The notes under the pieces: generated by a model
Seen by the model: only the letters and a program-made list of their open reading frames with translations
Told to the model about the DNA's origin: nothing
Databases searched by the model: none
Position numbers and translations under genes: made by a program
Shown here: in pieces, positions 11,150 to 20,876 of the stretch
Numbering within the stretch: position 1 is the first letter of the stretch
Layout of the letters: every line of letters begins with the position of its first letter
Assembly: GCA_024803745.1 (NCBI GenBank)
Contig: JANJXV010000037.1
Location: 5,531,001 to 5,595,000, forward strand
Reading direction: 5' to 3'
DNA: 64,000 bases
Source of the DNA: Megascapheus bottae
Taxonomy: Eukaryota; Chordata; Mammalia; Rodentia; Geomyidae

Positions 11150-11420
11150 TTTAGGAAGTAAGTGATAGGAATGTAAAATAGGTTATTTGGGGGATAGTAG
11201 TGGGAGGAGAAAGAGCGAGGAGAGAAGATGAAAGGGAGTAGGTATGGTCAAAACACTTTATATACATTGTGAAAATGGAACAATAAAATGAGCTGAGATT
11301 GGTAGGAGAAAGACAAAAGGAACATGAAGGGAGAATGATGAGAAAGGCAAATGTGGACATGTCAAAATGAAATCCCTTTGTACAAGTAATTGATGCTAAT
11401 AAAAATTGTGGAGAAAAGAA
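11150..11420 (+). mobile_element. L1-like 3' end (older family)
   Basis: The purine-rich stretch 'gtgggaggagaaagagcgag' is followed by 'ggtcaaaacactttatatac', 'ccctttgtacaagtaattga' and 'tgctaataaaaattgtg'. This resembles the 3' UTR and polyadenylation end of a diverged L1. Confidence 0.5.
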
Positions 11421-11959
11421 AAATAGAGAATCACTTCAAAAGGTAGCCTCCGACTTGAAATTTCCTGATGTAACCCTGATGTATCCTGGACAGCCACTGT
11501 GAAATCCAGCCTTATTTATGGTATTTATGATGAGAACTCTGAGGGATCCAGAAAATTGTTAGACCACAGCTAGAGCTCTGGAAATTCCACAATGCACACA
11601 GAGGCTCTGAATGTCAGCAGGTGAGTCTATAGTCTCCCTCTGAGGACAAGCATCCTGCATTTTAATGATGTTTCTTGTTGATTATTGAGTTATGAATTAT
11701 TGAGATCACCAAAAGAGTGAGCTGAACTAGATGAGAATTGAAGAGGGTTTTCAATTCTACAGTTATTTTTTAGGGGGGAGGGAATACTGGATATTACAGG
11801 ATCATATCAAATATCTCTAAAGCTTACTAATGGCTCCACAGGGTTAATTCATTGATGGGCTCATAATTTTTGTGGACTTTGGGGACATCAGGGGAATTCA
11901 GGTGGTACCTAATAAAAAGGAGTTCTTAGGACCGTATTGTTAGAGGCTATATTTTGTTC
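11421..11959. other. No gene seen
   Basis: Unique sequence between the L1-like tail and the next SINE. Nothing supported. Confidence 0.4.
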
Positions 11960-11974
11960 CCAGCCCTTTATTCT

Positions 11975-12177
11975 ATTTTTTTTTTTTTTTTGCCAGTCCT
12001 GGGCTTGAGCTCAGGGCCTGAGGACTGTCCTTGGACTTTCTCAAGGCTAGAACTCTACCACTTGCGCCTCAGCACCACTTCTGGCTTTTTCTATATATGT
12101 GGTACCAAGGAATCAAACCTGGGTCTTTGTGCACACTAGGCAAGCACTTTAACCACTAGGTCAAACTCCCAGCCCCA
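11975..12177 (-). repeat. IDL-Geo SINE, antisense, with target-site duplication
   Basis: A T tract leads into the antisense Geo monomer ('gggcttgagctcagggcctg', 'caaggctagaactctaccac') and then the antisense ID-like tRNA-derived head ('tgcacactaggcaagcactt'). It is flanked by an exact 15-bp target-site duplication, CCAGCCCTTTATTCT, at 11960-11974 and 12178-12192, so both boundaries are secure. IDL-Geo combines a tRNA-Ala-derived ID-like monomer with a second monomer. Confidence 0.93.
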
Positions 12178-12288
12178 CCAGCCCTTTATTCTTGCTCTTA
12201 ATGCTTTCCAGCATCTCTTGGTCTGAAAGATACAGAGCTAACCATCAGGATGATGAATTGAAATTGTGAGCTAAAATGAACCTTTTCG

Positions 12289-12324
12289 TGTGTGTGTGTG
12301 TGTGTGTGTGCGTGCGCACGTGTG
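12289..12324. repeat. (TG)n microsatellite at SINE tail
   Basis: A TG run followed by alternating 'cgtgcgcacgtgtg' lies exactly at the 3' tail (left edge) of the antisense SINE that follows. The alternating purine-pyrimidine run is Z-DNA prone. Confidence 0.95.
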
Positions 12325-12541
12325 CCAATTCTGGCATTTGCACTCAGGACTTGGGGCCCCTGAGCTTTTGTGCTCAAGCCCCTTTGAGCTTGAGCCACCG
12401 CCTCACTTCCAGCTGTTTGGTAAGGAATTGGGATAGGAGTCTCACAGACTTGCCTGCCCAGGTTGGCTTGGAACTAAGGCCCTCAGATCCTGGCCTCCTG
12501 AGTAGCTAGTATTATAGGCATGAGCTATTGGGACCTGGTCA
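12325..12541 (-). repeat. 7SL/B1-headed dimeric SINE, antisense
   Basis: Antisense right monomer ('gcttgagccaccgcctcact'), spacer ('aaggaattgggataggagtc'), antisense head ('cctcctgagtagctagtatt'). Confidence 0.85.
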
Positions 12542-13685
12542 TGTTTTTCATATTTTAAGTTGATTTTCTCGTGAAATCTGACTAATGAAAGGAGTACGGG
12601 TAGGTGTATTTTGGAAAACTATCATAAAACACTTTAAATGTTAGACTTCATTATTTTTATGGCCTACTTAACCAGAAAACTATTACTGGTTAGGAAATTC
12701 ACCATGTGTACTTTGGAATAGCCTTTTATTCCAGGCTTCCAGAAAACAAAGAAGTCTTAGCTTCTTACTCTGTGGTTTGATTAGTAGTCAATATTTAAAT
12801 GAAATGAAATCATACGTTATTCTTGAGCAGAGAAACAATTTTGCCATTACTTTACTCATACATTTTATACACATAGTTATGCATATAACATATTCAATAT
12901 AATTTTTTGTAATCTGGCTTTAGTTACTAGCCTGTGATTTATGTTCATGTTATTTTTAGCACTATTTCCATATAGTGAACTACCTGCATATTTAAGTTGT
13001 TTCACAAAGGCATTTACTTTTAATTAAGTTTTCATGTTAATTATAGTGAAAAACAGTATTCATTATTGGCAAGATATTAATCTTGACAAATTGGAGCTCT
13101 TCTATTTGTGTGTCTACAGTAAGATGAATTTCCCACGGAGACTATCTTTTTTAGTTGTTGCCTGTTTTTCTCTTCTATTTTATTAAGCATTACCAGCTGT
13201 TAAACTTTTGTACTTCCAAGGACTTTTTTTTTCTCCCCAGTGTCTTTACCAACTACCTTATTCAGAAGAACATCGAAAAGAAAAATGTTTGAGGCAGAAT
13301 CTGCTCACACAGATCTGACAAATTTCTGCTCAGGGCAAATTTCCAAAGGATAATTATAGATGTCACTAAATCTGAACTCATGATGGTCAGATTGTCAGAA
13401 ATCTTATTTATAAATGCTGTTCTAATGCTGTAGGGGAACATCTACTTTATTTTACAAAAGAGAAAAAATTGAAATTTGCAAAATTGCCTGAGTTTACCTC
13501 TGTCCTTGGTTCCTCACTCTAGTTTTGCCTTTGAATCAATCAACTGTGAGCTTTTGAAAGCTACAAGTAAAAAAAAAAAAAGCTACAAGTCAAAGTAAAT
13601 TCAGCCACTACCACAACTTTTCTCATCTAATTTTTAGTGTTAACTAGTTCTGCCCTCGTATTTGTCATTCTTCTATCCCCATTAG
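12542..13685. other. No gene seen
   Basis: AT-rich unique DNA. A duplicated 'aaagctacaag' flanks an A run at about 13557-13590, a small local duplication. Confidence 0.4.
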
Positions 13686-13689
13686 ATAC

Positions 13690-13855
13690 ATCATTAACTC
13701 ATATAGACTTCTGTTATGCCAGGGAGTTAGTCCCTAGAACAGATGATCTCTTTACCAATGAAGACACTGAAACATAGAGTCTGTAAGCAGTGTGGTATGG
13801 TATCGATTCCCATCAAGGCAGTTCAGCTCCTAAATTCATACTTTTGACCAACATT
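13690..13855 (-). repeat. MIR, antisense (diverged)
   Basis: 'tttaccaatgaagacactga' with 'aacatagagtctgtaagcag' and 'cagctcctaaattcatactt' follows the antisense MIR pattern ('cagatgaggaaactgaggct'). Confidence 0.5.
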
Positions 13856-14726
13856 TCTGCTTTTCAGTGTAACAGCTTGCTACAGATCTAGGTTTGTAAA
13901 GAGATTATCACAACATGGATTGCATTGCCTGGATAACTTATATGTTAATCTCTTTTGATTTTCAGATATGATGCATTATACTATTATTATTTGCTAATAT
14001 ATCTCATATTCTCATAATATTCTCCTTAATATTCTTATATTAGGGGGCTGAGACCAGGACTCTAGAAAGGTAGAAAAAATACTACAAGGACTCAAATGGA
14101 AGGCATTGATTCTTCTGGAGCAGGTGTTAAAGAGACAACAAATTAAAAAAAAAGCCTCCAAAAGATGAATACAAAGCAATAAAACCAATTGCAGAGTGCT
14201 TCCATATGAGAAGGAAATTAATTTTATTTGTAATTTTTCCCATAGGATTGTCCCGGAAATATACTCGTGCCTTTTTCTAAGGTAAATGTTTTTGTTTCCT
14301 GCTCTTGAAAAATATCTAAACATTAAGCTTGTTACGAATCTCATACAGTAGTATCAGAAGCCCAAACTCAGTCATTAAATTTTTATTGTTCTAACATTAT
14401 CTGCACAAAGAAAGGTTAATAGTTGCTCACCCCTTTTCATTTGCTCTATTTACTCAATGCAAAGAACCCTAATTACAATAAATTCACATAATGTCTTCTT
14501 AAGTGTGCATTACTTCTTTATTTTCTGAATTATCTGCAAGCATCTTTGTCTTTATATGAACCAGTGCATGTTGCAGGAAACATGTATGGAGGCTACTGGG
14601 AGACTGTGGGATTCCTGGTTTTGGTCTCTTTGTCCTACAGAGCATTAAGTAAAGTTCTTGAAGATGTGAATAGTAACCCTTTTTGTGTGTTGGATGTGGT
14701 AATGACAAGGGGTTGAAATGTGAGAG
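13856..14726. other. No gene seen
   Basis: Unique AT-rich flank of the provirus. The 110-codon minus-strand frame at 14012-14344 has no recognisable domain or splice framing. Confidence 0.4.
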
Positions 14727-14732
14727 GCTGTT

Positions 14733-15141
14733 TGTCGCTGCCCACCACAACGACACGTCACTTCCGAGGCGGACTGGGAGTGATCACAGACTCAAATTGC
14801 TGCAAGCAGACGTCTTTTATTTCTCTCTCCTTTCTTCTCTCTCTCTGCCTTTTTCCTTTCTCTCTTCTCTATCTTTTCTCCCTTCTCACTTCTCCGTCTT
14901 TTCTCCCTTCTCCTTTCTGTCTTTCTCCTTCCCTAGAAACCCCACACTATTTATATCCTTAAGCAACCAATCACAGTAAAGGTCATCTGCAAAGCAGCAA
15001 ACAAACCTGGAAGAAATCTAACGATCCACTCTATCCACAAGCACGGAAAAAATAAATCAACAAATGCAAAGAAGCTTCCTGATCAGCAAGTACTGACTCG
15101 TTAGCACTTTCTCAGGAGGCTGAAAGCAATGGTCTCCAACA
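14733..15141 (-). repeat. 3' LTR of the provirus
   Basis: On the minus strand it begins TGTTGGAGAC and ends in CA. A TATA-like 'ATATAAATAG' (plus 14950-14959) and an AATAAA signal next to the pyrimidine-rich block mark U3 and R. It lacks a roughly 28-bp segment present in the other LTR, while its pyrimidine tract is longer. Confidence 0.9.
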
Positions 15142-15157
15142 TCTCCCCCTTTTTTAC
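15142..15157 (-). other. Polypurine tract
   Basis: Read on the minus strand, an A run followed by GGGGGAGA lies directly against the TGTTGG start of the 3' LTR. This is the position and composition of a retroviral plus-strand priming site. Confidence 0.85.
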
Positions 15158-15379
15158 TTTAGAGAAGAAAAAACAAAGAAAGGAAAAAAAAGGAGAAGAC
15201 CTAGGATATGTGGGGCTACCATCATATCAGATCGCCTGTGCCTGTCTTAGGTGTCTCCAAGCTCGCTAGTCTTCTTACCCATCATGGGATAACCAAGTAC
15301 TTTTTACTTGGCTCCTGTCTTAGGTTGATAGGCTAACAACTGGGACTTACCCATCTCTGACTCCCAGCTGTCCATTTAA

Positions 15380-15930
15380 GCAAGCCAGACCTGAGGGGAG
15401 GCACCTGTTTCCATGGCAGCAAATGCCTGCCGTATTAGCATATGCTGTCTACGTTGACTTTGCATTATTTTACACAAGCAATATAGACATATTACAATTA
15501 TAACACATAAAAAACAAATCCAAGCCAATCAATCCTGCCCACCTTTGACCAAGTCCCAAAACAGTCTCAAATAAAGATGTCCAATCACCCAAGGTTGGAA
15601 TATCAACATGTCTCTGATTATTTGTGTATGTAGAGAGGCTGTCAAGTTATCAACCTGAGCATTCTATGTTATGTCCAAGTTCTTTAGACAGATTAGCTGA
15701 TTGACTGAAATTGTTATATAGTATTCCCATCAAGCAAAATCCAGAATAAGCAGATACACAAGAGGTGCTCATCTCCTGCTCCAGAATATTCAATTGTTCT
15801 TGCAATAAATCAACTCATTGATTAAGCATAACAATTCGAGTCCTCAGTTGGATTTTGATAAAAGATGAATGAGCCACAAAATTAGCTCTTGAGGATCCTT
15901 GACATCCAGTCCAGGAGGATGGCCAAGATT
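15380..15930 (-). pseudogene. Env TM fragment (class II ERV), broken
   Basis: Minus-strand translation shows a heptad-like helical stretch rich in Leu, Gln and Glu, a Cys-containing loop region, an Asn-Phe-Ser glycosylation-type site, then a hydrophobic segment of about 18 residues (plus about 15460-15520) followed by a basic cytoplasmic tail. This order is that of a retroviral transmembrane Env subunit. There is an in-frame TGA in the helical part and at least one more break before the membrane span. The SU portion is absent. Assignment rests on order and pattern only. Confidence 0.65.
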
Positions 15931-16009
15931 GTTGAGGTTCCCAGCAGTGTGGTCCTCAGTGACAATTATAGGGTTGTGCATCATTGCCGCATGGATTCAT
16001 TCAGGGAAC

Positions 16010-16535
16010 CGTACTTGTGCTAAGTAGAAGAGCCTTCATCTTGACTGACATGCTTCAGAGGAGCCTCCACCGTCTGACGTATCAGTCTCTACGGCACCCA
16101 AATGGGACTGTCAGCATCCTGTGGAAAAACACAAACACTTCCTTGCCCCCACATGAGAACAGGGTCTGGTCCTTTCCAGTTTCTAGAGAGACTATCTTTC
16201 CACAATACTAAAGGTTTATGACTTCTAGAAGGATTAAAATGTCTATCTCCTGCAGAATGTCCTTCAGCAACAAGAGTTAAAAAATTTAAAGTAAAAAGAG
16301 CTACAGCAAGTCTATCCTCTATCCTTGGGAGTCTTCCAATTGCCCCTCCTCTTTTGTTTTAAAAGCAATAATTTTAAAGTCTGATGTGCATGCTCTATTA
16401 TCCCCTGTCCTTGAGGATTATAAGGAATACCTGTTTTATGAACAATATTTAAAGTTGCACAAAATTGAACAAAGGAAGCAGATGTATATGCCGTACCATT
16501 AACTGTTTTTATAATTTTTTGGCATCCCCTAAGAG
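16010..16535 (-). pseudogene. pol integrase fragment, broken
   Basis: The minus strand encodes the middle of the integrase catalytic core: the segment around the second catalytic Asp, then the 'NPQGQG' loop with the catalytic Glu two residues beyond the glycines. It continues to the C-terminal DNA-binding part, with a Trp-x-Gly-Pro-Asp core typical of class II ERVs. At the position of the second catalytic Asp (about plus 16495) the codon reads Val. The C-terminal part also has a stop and frame changes. The N-terminal zinc-binding domain is deleted. Confidence 0.8.
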
Positions 16536-16925
16536 ATGTTGAAAATCATTTAAAATAATCAGTTTATCTTTAGCAATTTGAATTTTTTGTGGCTTAATAC
16601 TTGTATCCATAATTTGATATCCCAAACCTGATTGTACCTTTTCCTCAGCTATATGAAGTCCATGACTCTTTAACATATCTGACATCAAGCCAAAAAGTTG
16701 TAAAAGTAAATTTAAATTGGGGTGTGCTAATAAGACATCATCCATATAATGTATTACCATTAGGTCAGGATAGCTTTCTCAAAGAGGCTTAATGGCTGCA
16801 TCAACATACACCTGACAGATTGTGGGGCTGTTAGCCATACCCTGAAGTAGGACTTTCCATTGAAAACTTTGACAAATCTTGCCTGACTTTGATCCTTAAT
16901 CACTGGAAAACCACACTCATCCCCC
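16515..16925 (-). pseudogene. pol reverse transcriptase fragment, broken
   Basis: The fragment contains the Leu-x-Gln-Gly-Met and Ala-Asn-Ser-Pro-Thr block of the RT palm, followed by the YMDD catalytic motif at plus 16737-16748 and the downstream helix region to an LLGD motif. A stop interrupts the frame between the palm block and YMDD. The fingers region upstream and the connection/RNase H region downstream are missing. The LLGD end is joined to integrase sequence in a different frame, which shows an internal deletion. Confidence 0.88.
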
Positions 16926-16949
16926 ATTTCTAAGCTTCTACTCTTTAGA

Positions 16950-17365
16950 TCAGAGGAGGCTAGCTGTTGGCTCCTCCCACTGAAGCACAGATGGCTGAAC
17001 TACCTGCGGGCGGTGGTCCCCTATCTTGCAATTCCACCCCCAGCACAGGCTTTCTAAATCACTACCACTTAATTCCTCCTGTTTACTCAACTCTCTCTCT
17101 ATATCTCTCCAAGCATCTCTGCACTTCTTTCCACCTGTTGTTTTACTCTTTGTTTGGATGAAAGCAAGCACTCCTGGATAAGTTGCCACATAGGAAATGT
17201 TCCTCGCGGGAGGTCTCCCTCCCAGTTTTAAAGCCTTTTCCAAATCTAACTTAAATCCCACTGTGGTACATAAAGAAGTCCTTCATTCAGAAACCAGGGA
17301 CTGTTAACTTTAAGTAAATCTCTTATGACTCTAATCATCTGGTCCTTGGAAACTTCTGAACCCAT
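16950..17365 (-). pseudogene. gag N-terminal (matrix-like) fragment, frameshifted
   Basis: An ATG at plus 17365-17363 opens a 39-codon frame beginning Met-Gly, so it offers the Gly used for N-myristoylation in retroviral matrix proteins. It ends at a TAG (17248-17246). A second frame overlapping it (17261 down to 16950) continues the same kind of sequence, implying a frameshift near 17250. The content (Trp-rich N-terminus, a charged helix, Pro-rich end) fits the matrix and first spacer of a class II Gag. Capsid and nucleocapsid are missing. Confidence 0.65.
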
Positions 17366-17485
17366 TATTCACATTTAACAATTGCCCAAACCTTTTCTTT
17401 GGTACAACATCGGTTCTTGGAATCTCCTGAACCCACTATTCCCGGTTCTTTCTGAACCCATTAATCCCGGTTCTTTTCCGAACCC
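17341..17485 (-). repeat. Tandem GGTTC/GAACC hairpin units in the proviral leader
   Basis: Four degenerate units of about 23-35 nt each carry GGT(T/C)C on one side and GAACC on the other, separated by a short loop. The clearest are 17412-17433, 17444-17458 and 17469-17484. They lie between the primer site and the gag start, where retroviruses keep RNA structures for dimerisation and packaging. Function is inference. Confidence 0.7.
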
Positions 17486-17647
17486 CGTATTGCCTCGCCC
17501 TTTCTGCTCTGGCCAGAGACTTCCGCAAGGTTCCTCAGTTTCCCCATCATGCCGAAGTGACCTGCGCTTTGGAGGTGGACTGGGAATAATTATTGCCTCC
17601 CCCTCTGGCGAGGTTCCTCAGTACTTACCCACTGTGCTGAAAAAACG

Positions 17648-17666
17648 TCCCCGTACGGGCCACCAC
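17648..17666 (-). other. Degenerate primer-binding-site-like sequence
   Basis: Immediately internal to the 5' LTR, the minus strand reads TGGTGGCCCGTACGGGGAC. The leading TGG and the CCCG...GGGAC ending resemble a lysine-tRNA type primer site, with mismatches. Its exact position next to the LTR supports the boundary at 17668. Confidence 0.55.
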
Positions 17667-17667
17667 T

Positions 17668-18052
17668 GGTTGCTGCCCACCGCAACTGACACGTCATTTC
17701 GGAGGCGGACTGGGAATGATCACAGACTCAAATCGCTGCAAGCAGAGGTCTTTTATTTCTCTCTCCTTTCTTCTCTCTCTGCCTTTTTCCTTTCTCCTTT
17801 CTGTCTTTCTCCTTCCCTGGAAACCCCACACTATTTATATCCTTAGGGAGCCAATCACAGTAAAGGTCATCTGCAAAGCAGCAAACAAACCTGGAAGAAA
17901 TCTAGCTATCCTCTCTATCCACAAGCAGGGAAGAAACAAATCAACAAATGCAAAGAAACTTCTTGGTCAGCAAGTACTGACTCATTAGCGAGCTGCCAGG
18001 TGCCATTTTATAATCTCACTTTCTCAGGAGACTGAAAGCAATAGTCTCCACA
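17668..18052 (-). repeat. 5' LTR of the provirus
   Basis: Aligns with 14733-15141 over nearly its full length (shared 'ctgcccacc' end, 'gatcacagactcaaat', TATAAATA on the minus strand, the 'caatcacagtaaaggtcatc' block). It retains an extra segment at about 17990-18017 that the 3' copy lacks, and that segment contains a second ATTATAAAAT on the minus strand. The pyrimidine tract at 17757-17815 is shorter than in the 3' copy. Confidence 0.9.
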
Positions 18053-18059
18053 GCTGTTG

Positions 18060-18495
18060 TATAGTATTAGGGTATATCAACTTTGATCACTTTTCTCCCT
18101 AAGTCAGGCTTAAAGCATTAGTCATCATAGGAATTCCATATACTGGATTCTGTTTACTTTTGGCTTACCTTGGGTCCTTGAGGAGTCTTCACTGCTGAAC
18201 CATGAACCTTAAGAGTGGCCATACTTACAACCCTTGGTATATTTCTGGGTAATCTTCTGTTTGTCATTCCCTTGCTTATAGTTTTATAGCCTGAAGAGAA
18301 GACAATTGACAAATGTGTTCTTGTGTGTTCAGGACACATATCAGAGTTTCTGTTGTTATCAATTACTAGGGGACACAACACTTATAACTTGGTGAAATTC
18401 ACTTATTGGCCACAGTTAACTTGGCAGTTTTTCCAGTGTACATGAAATTAAAAATTAAACTTCAAAGTTAAATCATGCAAAAAAATCCCACTAGA
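18060..18495. other. No gene seen
   Basis: Flank of the provirus. The 75-codon minus frame at 18154-18381 has no recognised content. Confidence 0.4.
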
Positions 18496-18499
18496 ATTC

Positions 18500-18625
18500 T
18501 TTTTAAAATTTGTATTCTATTGTAGGGGTGATGTAGAGATGGGTTACAGTTAGATTTTTCAGGTAGTGGGCATATTATTTCTTGAACATCGATACCCATT
18601 CCCATGCTTATCTCCCTCAAAACCT
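18500..18625 (-). mobile_element. L1 3'-end fragment, antisense
   Basis: 'gtattctattgtaggggtga', 'gggttacagttagatttttc', 'aggtagtgggcatattattt' and 'gatacccattcccatgctta' is the antisense of the recurring L1 3' terminus. Confidence 0.6.
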
Positions 18626-18929
18626 AGAATTCTATGAAATTAATGAAAATGAAGGAGGAGAACTCTAGCCATTACTCAAGAAACTGTGTAAAAGGATTTC
18701 ACATGGTCATCTCCACTACAAAAAAGGAAAGTTGTGTTTCTTGTTTTCCCTTTTTTTCTCCTGTTTTTATTATCTTTAAGCATTGCACAAAGGAGTTCAC
18801 AGTAAACAAAGAATATTATAAATACAACACATCTTGATTAATTTTACCCCTTTCAACATTCCTACTCATCCCTCCTCTACCCAACCCTTCCCTCACTTTT
18901 CTTAGTTTTGTAGGACATACATGGAATTT

Positions 18930-19115
18930 TGTTTTCATTTTATTTTTTATTCTTGATGTAATGAATAGAGGGCTTACAGTTACATTCACCAGAAAATAGG
19001 CACATTACCTTTCACACATTGATAACCCTTCTCATGTTTTTGTCCCCATTTCCCTCCCTCCACCTCCTTACAATCATTCTTGACAGCATTTGACTTTTCA
19101 TTCATCTACCATTTT
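18930..19115 (-). mobile_element. L1 3'-end fragment, antisense
   Basis: 'gatgtaatgaatagagggct', 'tacagttacattcaccagaa' and 'gtccccatttccctccctcc' repeat the same antisense L1 3' pattern as at 20312. A separate truncated insertion. Confidence 0.65.
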
Positions 19116-20028
19116 CCCTTTGGTATCTTTTTCAAATGGAGAAGTCTGAGTAACAAATGAATGACTAGGAGAAGGCCTTCCAACCCCCCCAAAAGATATA
19201 AAAAATGTATTCTACATGTGGGAGAAACCTTAAGCAAACAGAATGGATGGCAATCTCATACAATTCAGTTGGTGAATTTATACCAAAATAAATGAAGGAG
19301 TTCTTTTTATTCCTTGTTGATTCTCAGAAAGGTACACAATTGAAACCAAACATAAATTTGAGCTGCACATAAGAAGAAGTTATTTTCCTTATGTTCAGGT
19401 CCATTATTCAATACAAAAATCTCAAATTAAACAATTCTTCTTTTGTTAGCTGTGCCAGTTTGTATCAATCAGGGTCTAGGCAGGGAACAGAAGGTACAAA
19501 CTGGCCATTGAGGGGAATTTACTATGGGAGTATTTACTACCGTCTATGTGAAGTTTTGATTCTGAGCAAAGAATGATATTGTTTTCTAGTACTACAATGG
19601 CTAGCAAATGAATTAAACAGTGTCTTCACACAGTTGTAGCTATTCAGGAAACCAGTCAGATTATGAAAGATATGTCTTTTTTGAGATCACTGGACTGATC
19701 TAAAGGATATGCCCAAGTGGGCACAGAATATATACAACCATAGTCAAGTTGTGGAAGTCTTATTGGGTAACAACAAAAATGGAAGTGACTCCTGGTCATT
19801 TTTTTATTGCTGACAATTGTTTTAAAATGCTAACTTACAATTATTCAACTATTTGTATGAATTTCCTCTAGGAAATTATAGATAATAAAATGTGAAAGGA
19901 TGCACTTAAAACAGTTAAGGTACATGATTAAACACTTCTTGTTAGTCACTCTATATCCAGACTAAAGATATTTGCAATATGGAAACATAGCACAAAAGTT
20001 CTGCTATATAGATAAAGTAAAAAAATAT
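19116..20028. other. No gene seen
   Basis: Unique AT-rich sequence, no supported exon or repeat. Confidence 0.4.
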
Positions 20029-20205
20029 GACCAGGAGTGTGGCCTAGAGATAGAGTGCTTGCCAAGGATGCATGAAGCTCTGGGTTTGATTCCTTGGTTA
20101 CCATATAGACAAAAATGCCAGAAGTGGTGCTGTGGCTCAAGTGGTAAAGCGTTAGTCTTGAGCAAGTCTAAGGAAAGTGCCCAGGCCCTGAGTTCAAGTA
20201 ATGTG
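20029..20205 (+). repeat. IDL-Geo SINE
   Basis: Sense copy: ID-like head 'gtggcctagagatagagtgc' with 'gggtttgattccttggttac', then the right monomer 'gtggctcaagtggtaaagcg' and 'gccctgagttcaag'. The A tail is lost. Confidence 0.85.
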
Positions 20206-20311
20206 TTTTATGAATTATAGTTTATGTACATATCAGTAATTTGTATGTGGTAATGAATTTTATAAGAAAAAATATGTATATAATGTGCTTTATTTTTCTC
20301 CTAGAATTTTT

Positions 20312-20860
20312 TTCATATATATTTTTATTGTAATTAATAGAAGGGTTACATTATATTCACCAGATAGAAGGTACATTACTTCACATACATTGATACCCTT
20401 TCTCATGTCTTTGTCCCCATTTCCCTCCCCCCACCCCACCCCTCATCTTGTTTTCTCCCCTTCCTTATCCAATTTCAAATAATCAAATACAAATATATCC
20501 AATATATCAGATAACAAAGTGAGATACTGTAACAATATGAGATAACCAAGGGACAGCAAAAGGGATGAGAGATAACATAGTACATTAACGACAACAATCA
20601 CTCATTATATGTCTTTTGTTTCTACATCCTAGACATCTTTTCGTTTAGCGTCATACTGTATGCCTTATGTATCTAGGTTTTGCTCTATTGCAAATCTCTG
20701 CTAGGAGAGCCCAATTGTCCAGAAACAAGGACATACTAAATTCACTAGCACACTGATGTTCATTGTAGCACTATTTACCATAGCAAAGACATGGAACCAA
20801 CCCAGATGTCCCTCAGTTGATGAGTGGATCAACAAGATGTGGTATTTGTGCACAATGGAA
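20312..20860 (-). mobile_element. L1 insertion with 5' inversion (twin priming)
   Basis: Flanked by an exact 16-bp target duplication, TTCTCCTAGAATTTTT, at 20296-20311 and 20861-20876. From 20312 to about 20708 the sequence is antisense L1 3' end. From about 20709 to 20860 it is L1 in the opposite (sense) direction ('tagcactatttaccatagca', 'ggatcaacaagatgtggtat', 'cacaatggaattc'). An antisense body with an inverted 5' segment inside one duplication is the hallmark of twin priming. Confidence 0.9.
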
Positions 20861-20876
20861 TTCTCCTAGAATTTTT

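Larger units (their letters stand above)
14733..18052 (-). mobile_element. Condensed class II (ERVK/beta-like) endogenous retrovirus
   Basis: A 3.3-kb provirus on the minus strand is bounded by two similar LTRs and an exact 6-bp host duplication, GCTGTT, at 14727-14732 and 18053-18058. Between the LTRs, in the expected order, are a primer-binding-site-like sequence, a leader, a gag N-terminal fragment, a reverse transcriptase fragment with YMDD, an integrase fragment, a TM-type Env fragment, and a polypurine tract abutting the 3' LTR. Most of gag, protease, RNase H and Env SU are missing, and the remaining frames carry stops and shifts. The 6-bp duplication and the integrase C-terminal character agree with betaretrovirus-like elements. 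It cannot code for functional proteins as it stands. Confidence 0.92.

Noticed and set aside
15984..16211. 75-codon plus-strand frame
   Set aside because: Antisense shadow of the integrase C-terminal region on the minus strand.
17382..17846. 154-codon plus-strand frame, the longest on that strand
   Set aside because: It lies antisense to the proviral leader and the 5' LTR. The sense features (primer site, leader hairpins, LTR signals) explain the sequence better.
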